A DNA stretch of 64,000 nucleotides. Origin: Dermatemys mawii (taxonomy: Eukaryota; Chordata; Testudines; Dermatemydidae). The position numbers and the translations under genes were made by a program. Below the pieces are notes generated by a model, which worked only from the letters and a program-made list of their open reading frames with translations, made no database searches and was not told the origin of the DNA. Within the stretch, counting starts at the first letter, position 1; each line of letters opens with the position of its first letter. Below, in pieces: positions 1-10,439 of the stretch. Where the stretch lies: positions 18,041,812 to 18,105,811 of the forward strand of contig ML677365.1 in NCBI GenBank assembly GCA_007922305.1, written 5' to 3'.

Positions 1-304
1 CTTACAAGATAGAGTGCTGACACCCTCTCAGCACTCCAAAAACCCACTCTCTCGCTCTCCCCCCACATACACACACCACACTCCATCCCACACCCCTCAT
101 TTGAAAAGCACGTTGCAGCCACTTGAATGCTGGGATAGCTGCCCAAAATGCACCACTCCCAATGCCATTCTAAGTGCTGCAAATGTGGCCATGCCAGTGC
201 ACTTGCAGCTGTCAGTGTGGACAGACTGGAGCGTTTTCCCTGGTGTGCTCTCCGAAGGCTGGTTTAACCCAAAGCGTTCTACACCTGCAAGTGTAGTCAA
301 GCCC
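1..304. mobile_element. Harbinger-type non-autonomous element, end fragment
   Basis: This stretch matches, in reverse complement, the left part of the element at 42896-43614. Shared features are the CA/CT-rich part near 40-100, the 'gctgcccaaaatgcac' region and the run 'tttaacccaaagcg'. It ends at 302-304 in CCC, preceded by 'gcaagtgtagtcaag', the same terminus as the elements ending at 43614 and 47828. The rest lies outside the window. Open frames here are chance frames. Confidence 0.6.
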
Positions 305-563
305 TCAGAGACTAACAAATTTATTTGGGCATAAGCTTTCATGGGCACTTTAATCAGATGCATGAAGTGAAAAATACAGTAGGCAGGTATAAATATACAG
401 CACACGAAAGGATAAGGAGTTGCCTTATCAAGTGAGGGGCGTCAGTGCTAATGAGGCCAATTCAATCAGGGTGGATGTGGCCCATTCCCAACAGTTGACA
501 GGAAGGGGTGAATATCAACAGAGAGAAAATTACTTTTTGTAGTGACCCAGCCACTCCCAGTCT

Positions 564-870
564 TTATTCAGGCCTAATTTGATGGTGTTCAGTTTGCAAA
601 TTAATTCCAGCTTTGCAGTTTCTCATTGAAGTCTGTTTTTGAAATTTTTTTGTTGAAGAATGGCCACTTTTAAGTCTGTTAGTGAGGGTCCAGGGAGATT
701 GAAGTGCTCTCCTACTGGTTTTTTGTATGTTACAATTCTTGATGTCTGATTTGTGTCCATTTATTCTTTTGCGTAGAGACTGTTCGGTTTGGCCAATGTA
801 CATGGCAGAGGGGCATTTCTGGCACATGATGGCATATAGCACATTGGTAGATGTACCAGGTGAATGAGCC
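564..870 (-). pseudogene. PLE GIY-YIG endonuclease fragment
   Basis: The translation contains L-Y-A-I-M-C-Q-K-C-P-S-A-M-Y-I-G-Q-T followed by L-R-K-R-I-N-G-H-K-S-D-I. This is the GIY-YIG-type nuclease fold as found at the C terminus of Penelope proteins: YIGQT, then the Arg- and His-containing helix. The paired cysteines just before it fit the zinc-binding linker of PLEs. The reading frame degenerates after 'QKT'. A better preserved homologue is at 26829-27140. Confidence 0.75.
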
Positions 871-1329
871 CCTGATGGTGGAGCTGATGTGGTTAGGTCC
901 TTTGATAGTGTCCCTTGAGTAAATATGTGGACAGAGTTGGCAACAGGGATTTGTTGCAGGGATTGGTTCCTGGGTTAATGTTTCTGTTGTGTGGTGTGTA
1001 GTTGCTGGTGAGTATTTGCTTCAGGTTGTGGGGCTGTCTGTAAGCAAGGGCTGGCTTGTCTCCCAAGGTCTGTGAGAGTGAGGGACTGTCCTTCAGGATA
1101 GGTTGTAGATCTTGATGATGCACTGGAGAAGTTTTAGTTAGGAGCTGAAGGTGACGGCTAGTGGCGTTCTGTTACTTTCTTTTTTGGGCCTGTTCTATAA
1201 TAGGTGACATCTGGGTACTCTTCTGGCTCTGTCAATCTGTTTCTTCACTTCCCCAGGTGGTACTGTAGTTTTAAGAATATTTGATAGAGATCCTGTAGGT
1301 GTTTGTCCGAGGGATTGGAGCAAGTATGG

Positions 1330-1695
1330 TTGTATCTTAGGGCTTGGCTGGAGACTGGATTATGTGATGAAAGCTGGAGGCATGTAGGTAAGTATAGCAG
1401 TCAGTAGGTTTCCGGTATAGAGTGGTGTTTAAGTGACCATCGTTTATTTGCACAGTAGTGTCCAGGAAGTGGATCTCTTGTGTGGACTGGTCCAGACTGA
1501 GGTTGATGGTGGAGTGGAAATTGTTGAAATTCTGGTGGAATGCCTCAATGGTCTCCTTCCCATGGGTCCAGATGATGAAGATGTCATCAGTGTAGTGCAA
1601 GGGGACAAGAGCTGAGGAAGCGTTGTTCTAAGTCAGCCATAAAAATGTTGGCATACTGTGGGGCCATGTGGGTACCCATAGCAGTGCCGCTGACC
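1330..1695 (-). pseudogene. PLE reverse transcriptase fragment
   Basis: The open stretch 1600-1337 reads M-H-Y-T-D-D-I-F-I-I-W, followed by a segment with 'FLDTTVQINDGHLNTTLYRKPTD', typical of the palm and post-palm region of Penelope RTs. The double aspartate is the catalytic metal-binding pair. Just upstream in transcription (about 1690-1625, another frame) the codons read G-T-A-M-G-T-H-M-A-P-Q-Y-A-N-I-F-M-A-D, the conserved block before the catalytic motif. The frame change between the two blocks shows at least one indel. No complete RT can be made from this copy. Confidence 0.75.
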
Positions 1696-2225
1696 GGAAG
1701 AAGTACCTTGCTGCAGAACTCACTTTCCCCACTAATGCGAAGCAGTTAAGAGCTCCACCTGGGAGCACACTTCCTGTATGAAACTTGAGGGGTGGGGGAA
1801 AGCACCCCCCCATACCCTACCTAATTGAGTCCCTTGATAAGGAGATACATTCCCAAGCTGCGGGGGGAGGAGAAGAGGGGGAAATATCCATATTGGTTGT
1901 AAGGGGTCATATTAGTGCAAAGAATTATTATTACCACTCTATCTGCTGTCAGGAAAGTGTGCAGAAGTAAGAACATTGCAAGGGCACATGGAAGCCGACA
2001 GAGAAAGCTGTGGGCTGTTTATACAATCCTTGCTTAAAGTAGAAAGTCCTATGGTAGACCTGAATGTATTAATCCCATGGAGAAAGAGATCTTGTATATA
2101 CGTGTTAATTCTGTAGGTAACTTTTGAATTAACCATACAGATACTTCTGTCCTGAAAAAAAAGAAAAGAAAAAAGAAAAGAGAGGCATGATTCAGGCATC
2201 CTGATCAGTAGAGTCATTGGAAAAC
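1696..2225. other. no gene recognised
   Basis: Mixed sequence with a purine-rich run (2156-2183) and C-runs. I see no coding motif; the short open frames are chance. Confidence 0.5.
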
Positions 2226-2445
2226 TAGCTTAACCAAAAGCGACAAAGAGTCCTGTGGCATCTTATAGACTAACAGACGTATTGGAGCATAAGCTTTCGT
2301 GGGTGCTTATGTATCTGACAAAGTGGATATTCACCCATGAAAGCTTATGCTCCAATACATCTGTTAGTCTATAAGGTGCCACAGGACTCTTAGTCTGGAT
2401 CTGCAAAAGTGACAAACACGGCTACCTCTCTGTAGCTTAACCAAA
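2226..2445. mobile_element. inverted dimer of PLE 3' tail with 13-bp TSD
   Basis: The element spans 2239-2432. The left arm runs from 'gacaaagagtcctgtggca' through 'gcataagctttcgtgggtg'. The right arm repeats it in reverse complement ('cacccatgaaagcttatgc' to 'tgccacaggactctt') and continues into the PLE terminal word 'acacggctac'. It is flanked by a perfect 13-bp direct repeat, TAGCTTAACCAAA, at 2226-2238 and 2433-2445. It carries no coding capacity. Confidence 0.85.
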
Positions 2446-2699
2446 TAACTTATGAAGAGATTTTGTACTACTGACATGTTGCTGTATATTTATAGGAGAA
2501 ATGCCGGATATTGACATTGTGACTATGATGGGAGAACTTTAAGAACAAATCTTTATGGTTAAGCTTTGTTGACTGTTGTTCTTTCTCCTGTACACATCAC
2601 CTTTCAAGTGCATGTTTGAGTATTGTTGTGCTCATCCCTCCCAGCGTTATGTAACTTTGAACTCATAGTTGAACAGTTGGCCCTGCCCTAAGAATTGCA

Positions 2700-2858
2700 A
2701 ACAAAGTGACAAAGAGGCCTGTGGTACCTTAAAGACTAACTAAAGTTTTAGAGCATAAGCTTTCGTGGGTTAATACCCACTTCGTCAGATGCATGCAGTA
2801 GAGACGAAGTGTCCACTGCATGCATCCGATGAAGTGGGTATTAACCCACGAAAGCTTA
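2700..2858. mobile_element. inverted PLE 3' tails, cut by assembly gap
   Basis: The left arm, 'gtgacaaagaggcctgtgg' to 'cgtcagatgcatgcagt', is followed by an inverted copy ('ctgcatgcatccgatgaag' to 'cacgaaagctta') that stops where the N run begins. It has the same head-to-head design as 2239-2432 and 17688-17960. The other end and any target duplication are hidden by the gap. Confidence 0.75.
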
Positions 2859-3258
2859 NNNNNNNNNNNNNNNNNNNNNNNNNNNNNNNNNNNNNNNNNN
2901 NNNNNNNNNNNNNNNNNNNNNNNNNNNNNNNNNNNNNNNNNNNNNNNNNNNNNNNNNNNNNNNNNNNNNNNNNNNNNNNNNNNNNNNNNNNNNNNNNNNN
3001 NNNNNNNNNNNNNNNNNNNNNNNNNNNNNNNNNNNNNNNNNNNNNNNNNNNNNNNNNNNNNNNNNNNNNNNNNNNNNNNNNNNNNNNNNNNNNNNNNNNN
3101 NNNNNNNNNNNNNNNNNNNNNNNNNNNNNNNNNNNNNNNNNNNNNNNNNNNNNNNNNNNNNNNNNNNNNNNNNNNNNNNNNNNNNNNNNNNNNNNNNNNN
3201 NNNNNNNNNNNNNNNNNNNNNNNNNNNNNNNNNNNNNNNNNNNNNNNNNNNNNNNNNN
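2859..3258. other. assembly gap (N x 400)
   Basis: A run of 400 N. It starts inside an inverted repeat and ends in a tandem unit, both of which are hard to assemble. Confidence 0.99.
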
Positions 3259-3437
3259 GTCTCCCGGTCCCAGCAGGCGCAGGGCAGTGGCTTCCAGAGA
3301 AGCCGCGGCTCCCCACCTGCTGGGACAGTGGGACTCCCCAGGGAAAGCCGTGGCTCCATGCCTGCTGGGACCAGGGCACTCCGGGCTGCTGGAGTCTCCC
3401 AGTCCCGGCAGGCGCAGGGCAGCGGCTTCCAGAGATT
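3259..3437. repeat. GC-rich tandem unit, about 135 bp, partial array at gap edge
   Basis: The block 'gtctcccggtcccagcaggc' at 3259 recurs as 'gtctcccagtcccggcaggc' at 3394, each followed by 'gcagggcag.ggcttccagaga'. The unit also contains smaller repeats of 'ctgctgggac'. The array may continue into the gap. It is not like the AT-rich DNA that follows. Confidence 0.7.
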
Positions 3438-4658
3438 TTTTATTATTATTCAGACAACTCTAATTTTGCTGGACTGATCTTTCAAAGTGCTCTAATGAAT
3501 GTTACAGCAATTATAACAACAATATATTCTATAATTAAGTTATATATAAGTTATATTATATAAAACATTTAGATTCCATAGATGGACTCAATGAGAAATT
3601 AACAAATGATTTGCCTATCCTTCTTTTACTTCTCCCATATAGAATGCTAAACCACTTAGATCATCTGCTACTGAAAACACTTCTGAAATATGCCTGGTCA
3701 GTCTGTTGCATAAATAGAACTGATATGCCTCTCTCACTAGGTCAGAACAAAATCCTCAAGGGGTTGTTTGTGTGCTACATGCCACACGTACCAATAAGAG
3801 AAGCCAAGAATATTGACTTTGCAACAACTTCAGTAAGCACTCAAAAATTAAGAAATGCCTGAATTAAGGTTGCCCATGCAACTTTCGTTACACAGTCCTG
3901 AGCAGGTCCATCTTGTGTAAAAACTAAGATATGATCATGTATCTAAAGACCATAGTTCATACAGATGCACAGGGGGGCCAAATTAAAGTTGCATAGGCAA
4001 CCTTCCATTCCATTGTGGATGGAATCTTAAGGAATGTAGCTGCAAAGCTCTAAGAAGTCTCTACTGAACACGTGCAAACTGCAATTTTTCAAAGGTTTAT
4101 AACTTGCCAAATTTGGGAAAACTTTCATGGGGACCCAAAAGGCAAATGCCTGACAAAAAGGCCACACTGCTATCAAATTTCAAGTTCCTACCCCAAAGCA
4201 TGGGAGCATTAGATCGTCTTAAAGAAAAGGTTGCCAAAAAATTTTAACGTGGGCAAAGCAATGTATTTTCCCCTTGCCCGGTTTTCAGAAACAGCAAACA
4301 GTTTAGGCTGAAATTATTATTGTTATTGATAAATAATAAGCCTGAGGGAGACATCCCACATGGAAAAGTTTAGCTTAAACAATTGAAGTATTAACATCTG
4401 AAAACAGTCTTATAATGGGAAGAGTTGGGCAACCTTAATAACAGGAAGCATCAGCAGCTGTGCCAATAAGCAGTTTTGGAAACTGAGGGTGTCCATTTGA
4501 AGGCTATTTTTGTATTTGAATTTTTATGGGCTCTTTGGTCAGACATTAGGTGCAGGCCAGCTAAATCAAATCATGTTGCTAAATTAGTGTCATAGGGTCC
4601 AGTCCTGCAGTCCTGCAGTTCTGATTCAGGCAAAACACCGACTGAATAGTTACAGGTT
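3438..4658. other. no gene recognised
   Basis: AT-rich unique-looking DNA. No coding region with a recognisable domain, and no repeat that I can name. Confidence 0.5.
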
Positions 4659-4831
4659 CAGGATGAGTAAGAATCAGAGAGGTAGCCGTGTTAGTCTGGA
4701 ATTGCAGAAGTGAGAAAGAGTCCTGTGGCACCTTAAAGACTAACTAAAATTTTAGATCATAAGCTTTCGTGGGTTAATACCCACAGCGTCGGATGCATGC
4801 AGTGGAAGTATCCAGGGGCAGGATGAGTAAG
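4659..4831. mobile_element. solo PLE 3' tail with 13-bp TSD
   Basis: The insert (4672-4818) begins with 'gaggtagccgtgttagtctg', the extreme PLE 3' end in reverse. It then has 'agtcctgtggcacc', 'gcttaagc'-type tail words and 'gatgcatgcagtgg', where it is 5'-truncated. A perfect direct repeat, CAGGATGAGTAAG, lies at 4659-4671 and 4819-4831. Non-coding. Confidence 0.88.
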
Positions 4832-4951
4832 TTTATTTTCACATTTGATTTTTGTGAATGCATCACTCAGAAATACTCGTAGTAAAGTCTGCAGTGTATT
4901 ATGTATGCACTATGCTAAGCTTTCATATACGCTCTGAATGCAGTCCACACA

Positions 4952-5194
4952 AGGTATGTCTGTGCTACAATTAAAAACCAGCAACTGACCCATGGCAGCT
5001 GACTGGGGCTCACAGGGCTCGGGCACTAAGGGGCTTTTAAATTGCATTGTAGACATTTGAGCTCAAGTTTGTGTCTGGACTCTCTGACCCTGTGAGGTGG
5101 GAGGTTCCTGGCAATTAAACAACCCTTTAGTCCAAGCCCAAGTCAGCTGGCACAAGCCAGCCACATGTTTTTAACTGCAGTGCATACACATCCT
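4952..5194. mobile_element. MITE with imperfect terminal inverted repeats
   Basis: The left end 'aggtatgtctgtgctacaat' continues into 'taaaaac'. The right end in reverse complement reads 'aggatgtgtatgcactgcag' then 'ttaaaaac'. The pair gives an imperfect TIR of about 27 bp around a 190-bp non-coding core. The superfamily is not certain and I could not read a target duplication. Confidence 0.6.
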
Positions 5195-7275
5195 AAGTAT
5201 GTGGGCTGATCCAAATCCCAGTGATATGAATGGACTTTAGATTTGGCCCTATCAGAACAGTGCTGTACAGGAGCTGCCATAAAGGTTGTTCTTATAAGTG
5301 GCAGTAACTGAATTTGCACTTTCTATTTCCTCAAAAGGCAACCTCCTGCTTCTCCTGCATTGTTAGAAAACGGTTATAAATTAAGAAATGACCTCGGATG
5401 ACTAATATATCATGTTCTTTCATTCTCTTCATTTATAGTATTTACAACATCTTCACATTAACACTTAGAGTTCTACAACTTCTAATGACCCTTTTATCAG
5501 AGCAGCAATTACCAGTAAATCTATTATGGCATTTATTGCTCCATCTGTGAGACATAAAAGCTGTGATTTATAATATGTCATAATGCTGAAGAATATATTT
5601 CAAGTTATCAGTACTATAAAACTTTTTCAAATCCAGTTACAACAACTGTATGTTTTGATGAAGGTTGCCTTTCTATTTTCACAGAATCGACCTCAAGTGG
5701 AATTCAGCAATAAACGGTATACTTAGCTTTGATATGAAACAGATAAACCAGAGCTCCAAGATATTGACACAGCATGAACCTTCTTAGTTACTTTTATCCT
5801 GCACATTCACCAGTCCCATTCTTAGGTATATTCTGTGGGTGGCACTGCTGAGAGAACACTTGGATTTGGAAGCATGCTGCTTATTGGCCTTGTTTACACC
5901 AGTCTTTTTGCCATAAAATTTCCACCATTGCTATCACCAGCTCCATTCCACTGATGGTAACAACACTGGAAATGGGAGTACGCAAAGGGATACTGCAGCT
6001 GCCACGGTGTTTACCAAATGTCCTTTAGCCCTCCACTGAGCAGGGTTATATGGAATAGTGGCCAAAATGCCAGCATCTGCCTGCACTTTGTTTATAGTGG
6101 TGCTGCCATTGTTACTACCACTGTTGGGGCGGAACCACTGAGCATGGCGGACAGTTTTTGGCAAAAAACGTAGCCACTGAATTCTTCAACTACAGTCAGA
6201 TATCATCCCATGGACTTTATGATTTCCCCAACCTTATGAGTTATTATATCATTATAGATTGCTCTGTATACACACAGATCTATACCAGCACATATGGAGA
6301 ACTAGGTCTCTGTCTCAAAGAGTTTACAATCTCATTCATACATATGCAATATGGTACAGACTCATAGATATACACTCCAGAAGCCATTTCAGATGCAGAC
6401 ATAGTTACTTGGACAATGAGTATTAAAAGGATTCACAAAAAAGCATATTGAGGAAGAATATGAAATATGAAAGGAAAGTTGCTTTGTACATGAAAAGACT
6501 TCCAATTCCTCTCCAGCCCTATAAATAGCAAGGTCCTTAGCAGCCAGGAGAGGACTATAGTCCTCTTATTTTAGCCCAGCTAGTGCATGTGTTTATGTAG
6601 TATACATGAGCAAAATTCACACCTAACTCCCAGTATTAACAATAATAGGCAGTATGTGAAAATATAACCTGCCACCCAAACTTTAAATGCAAATTTAGTC
6701 ATCCTCATAATGGATAACATAACAATTCTTTAAAGGCACCTTGCTTGATCATTTTAATATTTGACCATGCTTTAATTCCCAATGTCACATATTCTTTTAA
6801 ATTATTATTAGTTTCAACTAAATATATCTGCTAGCCCTACTATTTCAAACTCATAGTAAGCAAGACCATTAGGACACAACAAAGGCTGTGGGAAGCAGTA
6901 CTCCTGAGCTGCCCTTACAGAACTTTGCTAGGAAAGTTATTCTCTTATGGATTTTCCAACTTCTTATGCAAACAGAAAAAAACCCAAATTACTGTAGTTT
7001 TTGAAAATCCATGTAAAAATTGTGAATAAAAGCAACATGGATCTCATGGTATCTGTGTGTGTATATATATATATGTATTTGTTATTAATATTTACAAAGG
7101 ATGTACAAAACCATGTTTCCCTGAACACAGCAGGAATCAATCAGAAGGAAACAGTTTCCTTGCTTAGGATTCCAAGCTCCTTTCCAGGCAGTTCTTAGCC
7201 CCAAAACTCTCTCATGAGGCTTTTCTCATGGCCACGTTCCTAGTGCTTGTTCTGTCCTTGGCTTCCTGTTGTTAC
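5195..7275. other. no gene recognised; short (GT)n(AT)n near 7053-7074
   Basis: AT-rich sequence with only short chance frames. The stretch 5940-6170 has slightly higher GC but no coding motif. A dinucleotide run 'gtgtgtgtatatatatatat' lies near 7053-7074. Confidence 0.5.
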
Positions 7276-7302
7276 ACAGGGCATGGTTACACTTACAAGA
7301 TT

Positions 7303-7355
7303 ATAGCGCTATTGGTTATAGCGGTCCCCTTATACAGTAATATGAATAGCGCTAT
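7303..7355. promoter_or_regulatory. left subterminal AGCGCT palindromes
   Basis: The 10-bp palindrome ATAGCGCTAT occurs at 7303-7312 and 7346-7355, with further partial copies at 7317 and 7384. The right end carries a larger set. Such subterminal arrays are candidate binding sites for the element's own transposase or Myb protein; this is inference. Confidence 0.55.
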
Positions 7356-7648
7356 TGTATGTCCACACTGAGATGCTCCAGCGTTATAGCATGGCCACAT
7401 TTGTGGCACTTAATACGGCATTAAGAGCAGCGCATTAGGGCATGTATCCCACAGTACACCTCTTCCCGATCTGGCGGAATGCCTTGTGGTGGGGGAGGTG
7501 TCACTTGCGGGGCATTCTGTATCCTGTTTCAACTACCCATGATGCTTTTTGGCATATCCCAGCAATCCCTGTGTTTTCTTCCACCTCCGGCGCCATCTTT
7601 CAACGGTTTCAGCAAGACGCGCTCCGTCTTCCATTGTTGTGTGCTGCA

Positions 7649-8874
7649 ATGAATCCAGAACTGCTGAGGAACATGCTGATGACTGTCGCCAGCACATCTC
7701 TGTGTGCAGTGGAGTTAATCCTTGACATGCAGGATGACAGTGATGATTCTGAAGACGAGATCGAAGCGGTGAATGCGTTTGACACGAAGCTTCTTGTCTC
7801 ATTAACGGACATGCTCACGGCCGTTGAACGCCGCTTCTGGGCACGGGAAACGAGCACTGAGTGGTGGGATCGCATTGTCATGCAAGTCTGGGATGACGAG
7901 CAGTGGCTGCAAAACTTTCGAATGAGAAAAGCCACTTTCATGGGACTGTGTGCTCAACTCGCCCCCGCCCTGTGGCGCAAGGGCACCAGACTGAGAGCTG
8001 CCCTCCCGGTGGAGAAGCGGGTGGCATCGCTACACCAGACAGCTACCGATCGGTGGCCAACCAGTTTGGGGTTGGAAAGTCAACCGTTGGAGTTGTGCTG
8101 ATGCAAGTGTGCAGGGCCATTAATCGCATCCTGCTACGAAAAATCGTGACTCTGGGTAACGTGCATGACATCGTGGCTGGCTTTGAAGAAATGGGTTTCC
8201 CTAACTGTGGAGGGGCGATAGATGGGACCCATATACCTATTCTGGCGCCCGCCCACCTAGCAGACGAGTACGTTAACCAAAAGGGGTACTTCTCCATGGT
8301 TCTCCAGGCGCTTGTGGATCACCGTGGGCGTTCTACTGACATTAACGCTGGCTGGTCTGGAAAGGTGCATGACGCACGCATCTTCCGCAACACCGGCCTG
8401 TTCATGAAGCTGCAAGCCGGGACTTTTTTCCCAGACCAGAGGATGCCCGTGGGGGAAGTGGAAATGCCCATAGTGATTCTTGGTGACCCTGCTTACCCTT
8501 TAATGCCCTGGCTCATGAAACCCTACACAGGGAGCCTGGACAGCAGTCAGGAAAGGTTCAACTACAGGCTTAGCCGGTGTCGAATGACTGTGGAGTGTGC
8601 TTTTGGGCGTCTCAAGGCGCGCTGGTGCTGTCTTTATGGGAGGCTAGACTTGGCCGAGGGTAGTATCTCCGCGGTTATTTCTGCATGCTGTGCCCTACAT
8701 AATCTTTGTGAGCGGAAGGGCGAAGGCTTCACTCAGGCATGGTCCTCGGAGGTTCAACGCCTGGAGGCCACATACGCCCAGCCAGAGAGCAGGGTTCTTG
8801 GAGGGGACCAGCGCGAGGCTGTTAGGATCAGGGAAGCCTTGAGGGAGCATTTTGAGGCTGAAAGCCAGTTCTAA
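7649..8874 (+). pseudogene. Harbinger (HARBI1-like) DDE transposase, one frameshift
   Basis: This is the transposase that cuts and pastes the element. The ATG at 7649 opens an acidic N-terminal segment with a helix-rich DNA-binding region; the C-terminal part is the DDE_Tnp_4 nuclease. Catalytic residues are visible: Asp codon 8221-8223 in A-I-D-G-T-H-I-P-I, Asp 8485-8487 in G-D-P-A-Y-P-L, and Glu 8593-8595 in V-E-C-A-F-G-R-L-K. The frame shifts near 8026-8031, between 'EKRVA' and 'TPDSYRSVANQF'. By comparison with what I know of the family, about 16 nt seem to be missing there. Otherwise there are no internal stops, so inactivation looks recent. Without the indel the length would be about 410 residues, normal for the family. 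Confidence 0.9.
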
Positions 8875-8969
8875 AGTGAGGTGCAGATGGAGGGAGGGAG
8901 GGAGGGAGCATTCTTTTAATAGGAACAGGCATTTGCTTTTCTGTAGCCTGTAATACTGTATTTACACTT

Positions 8970-8975
8970 AATAAA
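8970..8975 (+). terminator. poly(A) signal of Harbinger transposase
   Basis: AATAAA lies 96 bp after the transposase stop codon. Minus-strand signals (TTTATT at 8984 and 9004) for the Myb gene follow directly, so the two transcripts end tail to tail. Confidence 0.6.
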
Positions 8976-9825
8976 GAAACCCATTTATTAAGAAGACAAT
9001 TCATTTATTGAACAGGTACTTCGGTTGCTGAAAGAAAATATTGTGATGCATGTGAGGGAGAAGCCGGGGGAGGTGCAATGGGAGTGGCATGGGGTCAGTC
9101 AGAGATCGGAATATGTCCGGGTCTCTGAGTCTCCAGTGCCCTCACAGTGGCCATGTCCCCCGAACCCCATTTGCGGAGGGCAGTAAGGCATGTTATTAGG
9201 GGTTGACTGCAGTGGATAACGGTCCGGGGTTTGGGGGTTGTTCGGTGAAGACAGAGGGGTTGGAGGCAGCTGTGGATGGTGATAACCATTTGGCTGATGA
9301 TAGTGGCCTGGAGGGTACTGAGGCACAGAAGGGGAAGGGATTTGGGGCAAATGATAACTGGGGTGGTGGGTGCGGTGCTTCTCCTCCTGAAGGGTGACAA
9401 TCCGCTGCATAGTCTGCAATTGAAGCTGCAGTAATGAGAGCAGCTTATCGGTGCTTTTCCGGCGGTGAATCGCATTCTCCTTCCGCACCTTCTCCCTCAA
9501 CTTGCTCTCATTCTCCCTCCACCTCTGTGCAACTCGATTCTCCGTTACAGCCTATTGCATTACTTGCTGTACAAGATCCTCTTTGCTCCTTCGTGGCCGC
9601 TTCCTCAGTTGCCTCAGCCTCTCAGCTGTTGATAAGAGCGATGGCGCAGGGCTCAAGGACGACCCTTCTAAAATAAAAAGATACATTTAACAGTGGTTCC
9701 CTTGTAAAGAGCAGATATGCCTATCATTCCCCCGCATTCCCCGTTTGCCTGTCCCGCAGACAGCACAGATACAGCAACGGAGCCCCTGCCATGGTGAGTG
9801 GACTCCAGAGGCAAGGGAAATGATT

Positions 9826-10105
9826 TTTTCCCTGCCCCAGAAAAGCTGTGCCGGGGAGGGGGTGGGGAGTGCTGGTAAGTTGCAGGAGCCCCAGTCTGAG
9901 CAGCAGGCAGGGGGAAGGATTTCTTCCCTGCCCTGAAAAGCTGTGGCGGGGGGTGGCGGGGGGGTGGAGTGCTGGTAAGTTGCAGGAGCCCCACTCTGAG
10001 CAGCAGGCAGGGGGAAGGATTTCTTCCCTGCCCTGAAAAGCTGGGGTGGGGTGGGGTGGGGGGGTAGAGTGCCGGGAATTGGCAGGAGCCCTACTCTGAA
10101 CACTG
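9826..10105. repeat. tandem repeat, about 95-100 bp, three copies
   Basis: Each copy contains 'ccctgaaaagctg' or a variant, a G-rich run, 'gagtgctggtaagttgcagg' or a variant, and 'gcaggcagggggaaggattt'. The 'aaaagctg' anchors are at 9841, 9936 and 10036. The block lies in the intron of the Myb gene and upstream of the exon-like ORF. Confidence 0.85.
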
Positions 10106-10123
10106 TTCCAACATTCTCTGTAG

Positions 10124-10426
10124 GTGTTTGTCCTGGAAGATATCTCGTTGCTTCAAGTCACTGAGGAACAAAGGGAAGGGATTTTAATGAGATGCGGCTT
10201 CCGTCCAGGGCCATATGCAGCTTGCCTATGTGCAGCAATGCTCCCCCCACCCATTGTAGCACAGTGGCGGGGACTAGAGACCGTGACCAGGATGGGGACC
10301 ATGCTGGGTCTCCCAGGAAACCTGCGCAGGCGCATTGCAAGCGCTCTTATTGAGACCTTTGAAGAGATTACTGATGATGACTACCGCGAGGTGATAGACT
10401 ACATCAATGTTCTATTCCACATGTAG
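10124..10426 (+). CDS. unidentified exon-like ORF inside Harbinger element
   Basis: I do not recognise this protein. The frame opens exactly after a good splice acceptor (ctctgtAG at 10116-10123): the in-frame codon before it is TAG, part of the acceptor, and the first in-frame ATG is only at residue 22. It therefore looks like an internal or last exon rather than a free ORF. It encodes 100 residues without internal stops, with E-E-Q-R-E-G-I-L-M-R-C-G-F-R-P-G-P-Y-A near the start, then hydrophobic and proline segments, and an acidic helix ending F-E-E-I-T-D-D-D-Y. It lies antisense within the Myb intron. A faint resemblance to the BEN-domain helix pattern is only a guess. No upstream partner exon was identified. 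Confidence 0.35.
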   Translation: MFVLEDISLLQVTEEQREGILMRCGFRPGPYAACLCAAMLPPPIVAQWRGLETVTRMGTMLGLPGNLRRRIASALIETFEEITDDDYREVIDYINVLFHM

Positions 10427-10439
10427 GCAAGCATGCAAG

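Larger units (their letters stand above)
305..1695 (-). mobile_element. Penelope-like element (PLE), decayed, 5'-truncated
   Basis: This minus-strand retroelement has its 3' end at the left. Its tail contains 'gcataagctttc', the word shared by all PLE tails in this window. Moving leftwards in transcription it encodes reverse transcriptase (motif Y-T-D-D-I-F-I-I-W near 1600-1565), a linker, and then a GIY-YIG endonuclease (570-842). Several frameshifts and stops separate these pieces, so it is dead. The right boundary is approximate: similarity to the family's protein fades near 1695. Architecture is established for PLEs; the assignment is mine from the motifs. Confidence 0.8.

Noticed and set aside
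2729..3563. Long open frames spanning the N run on both strands
   Set aside because: They are mostly X from the assembly gap, flanked by PLE tail and tandem repeat.
9203..9397. Plus-strand frame opposite Myb exon 2
   Set aside because: Antisense shadow of the coding exon; the minus-strand product has the family motifs.
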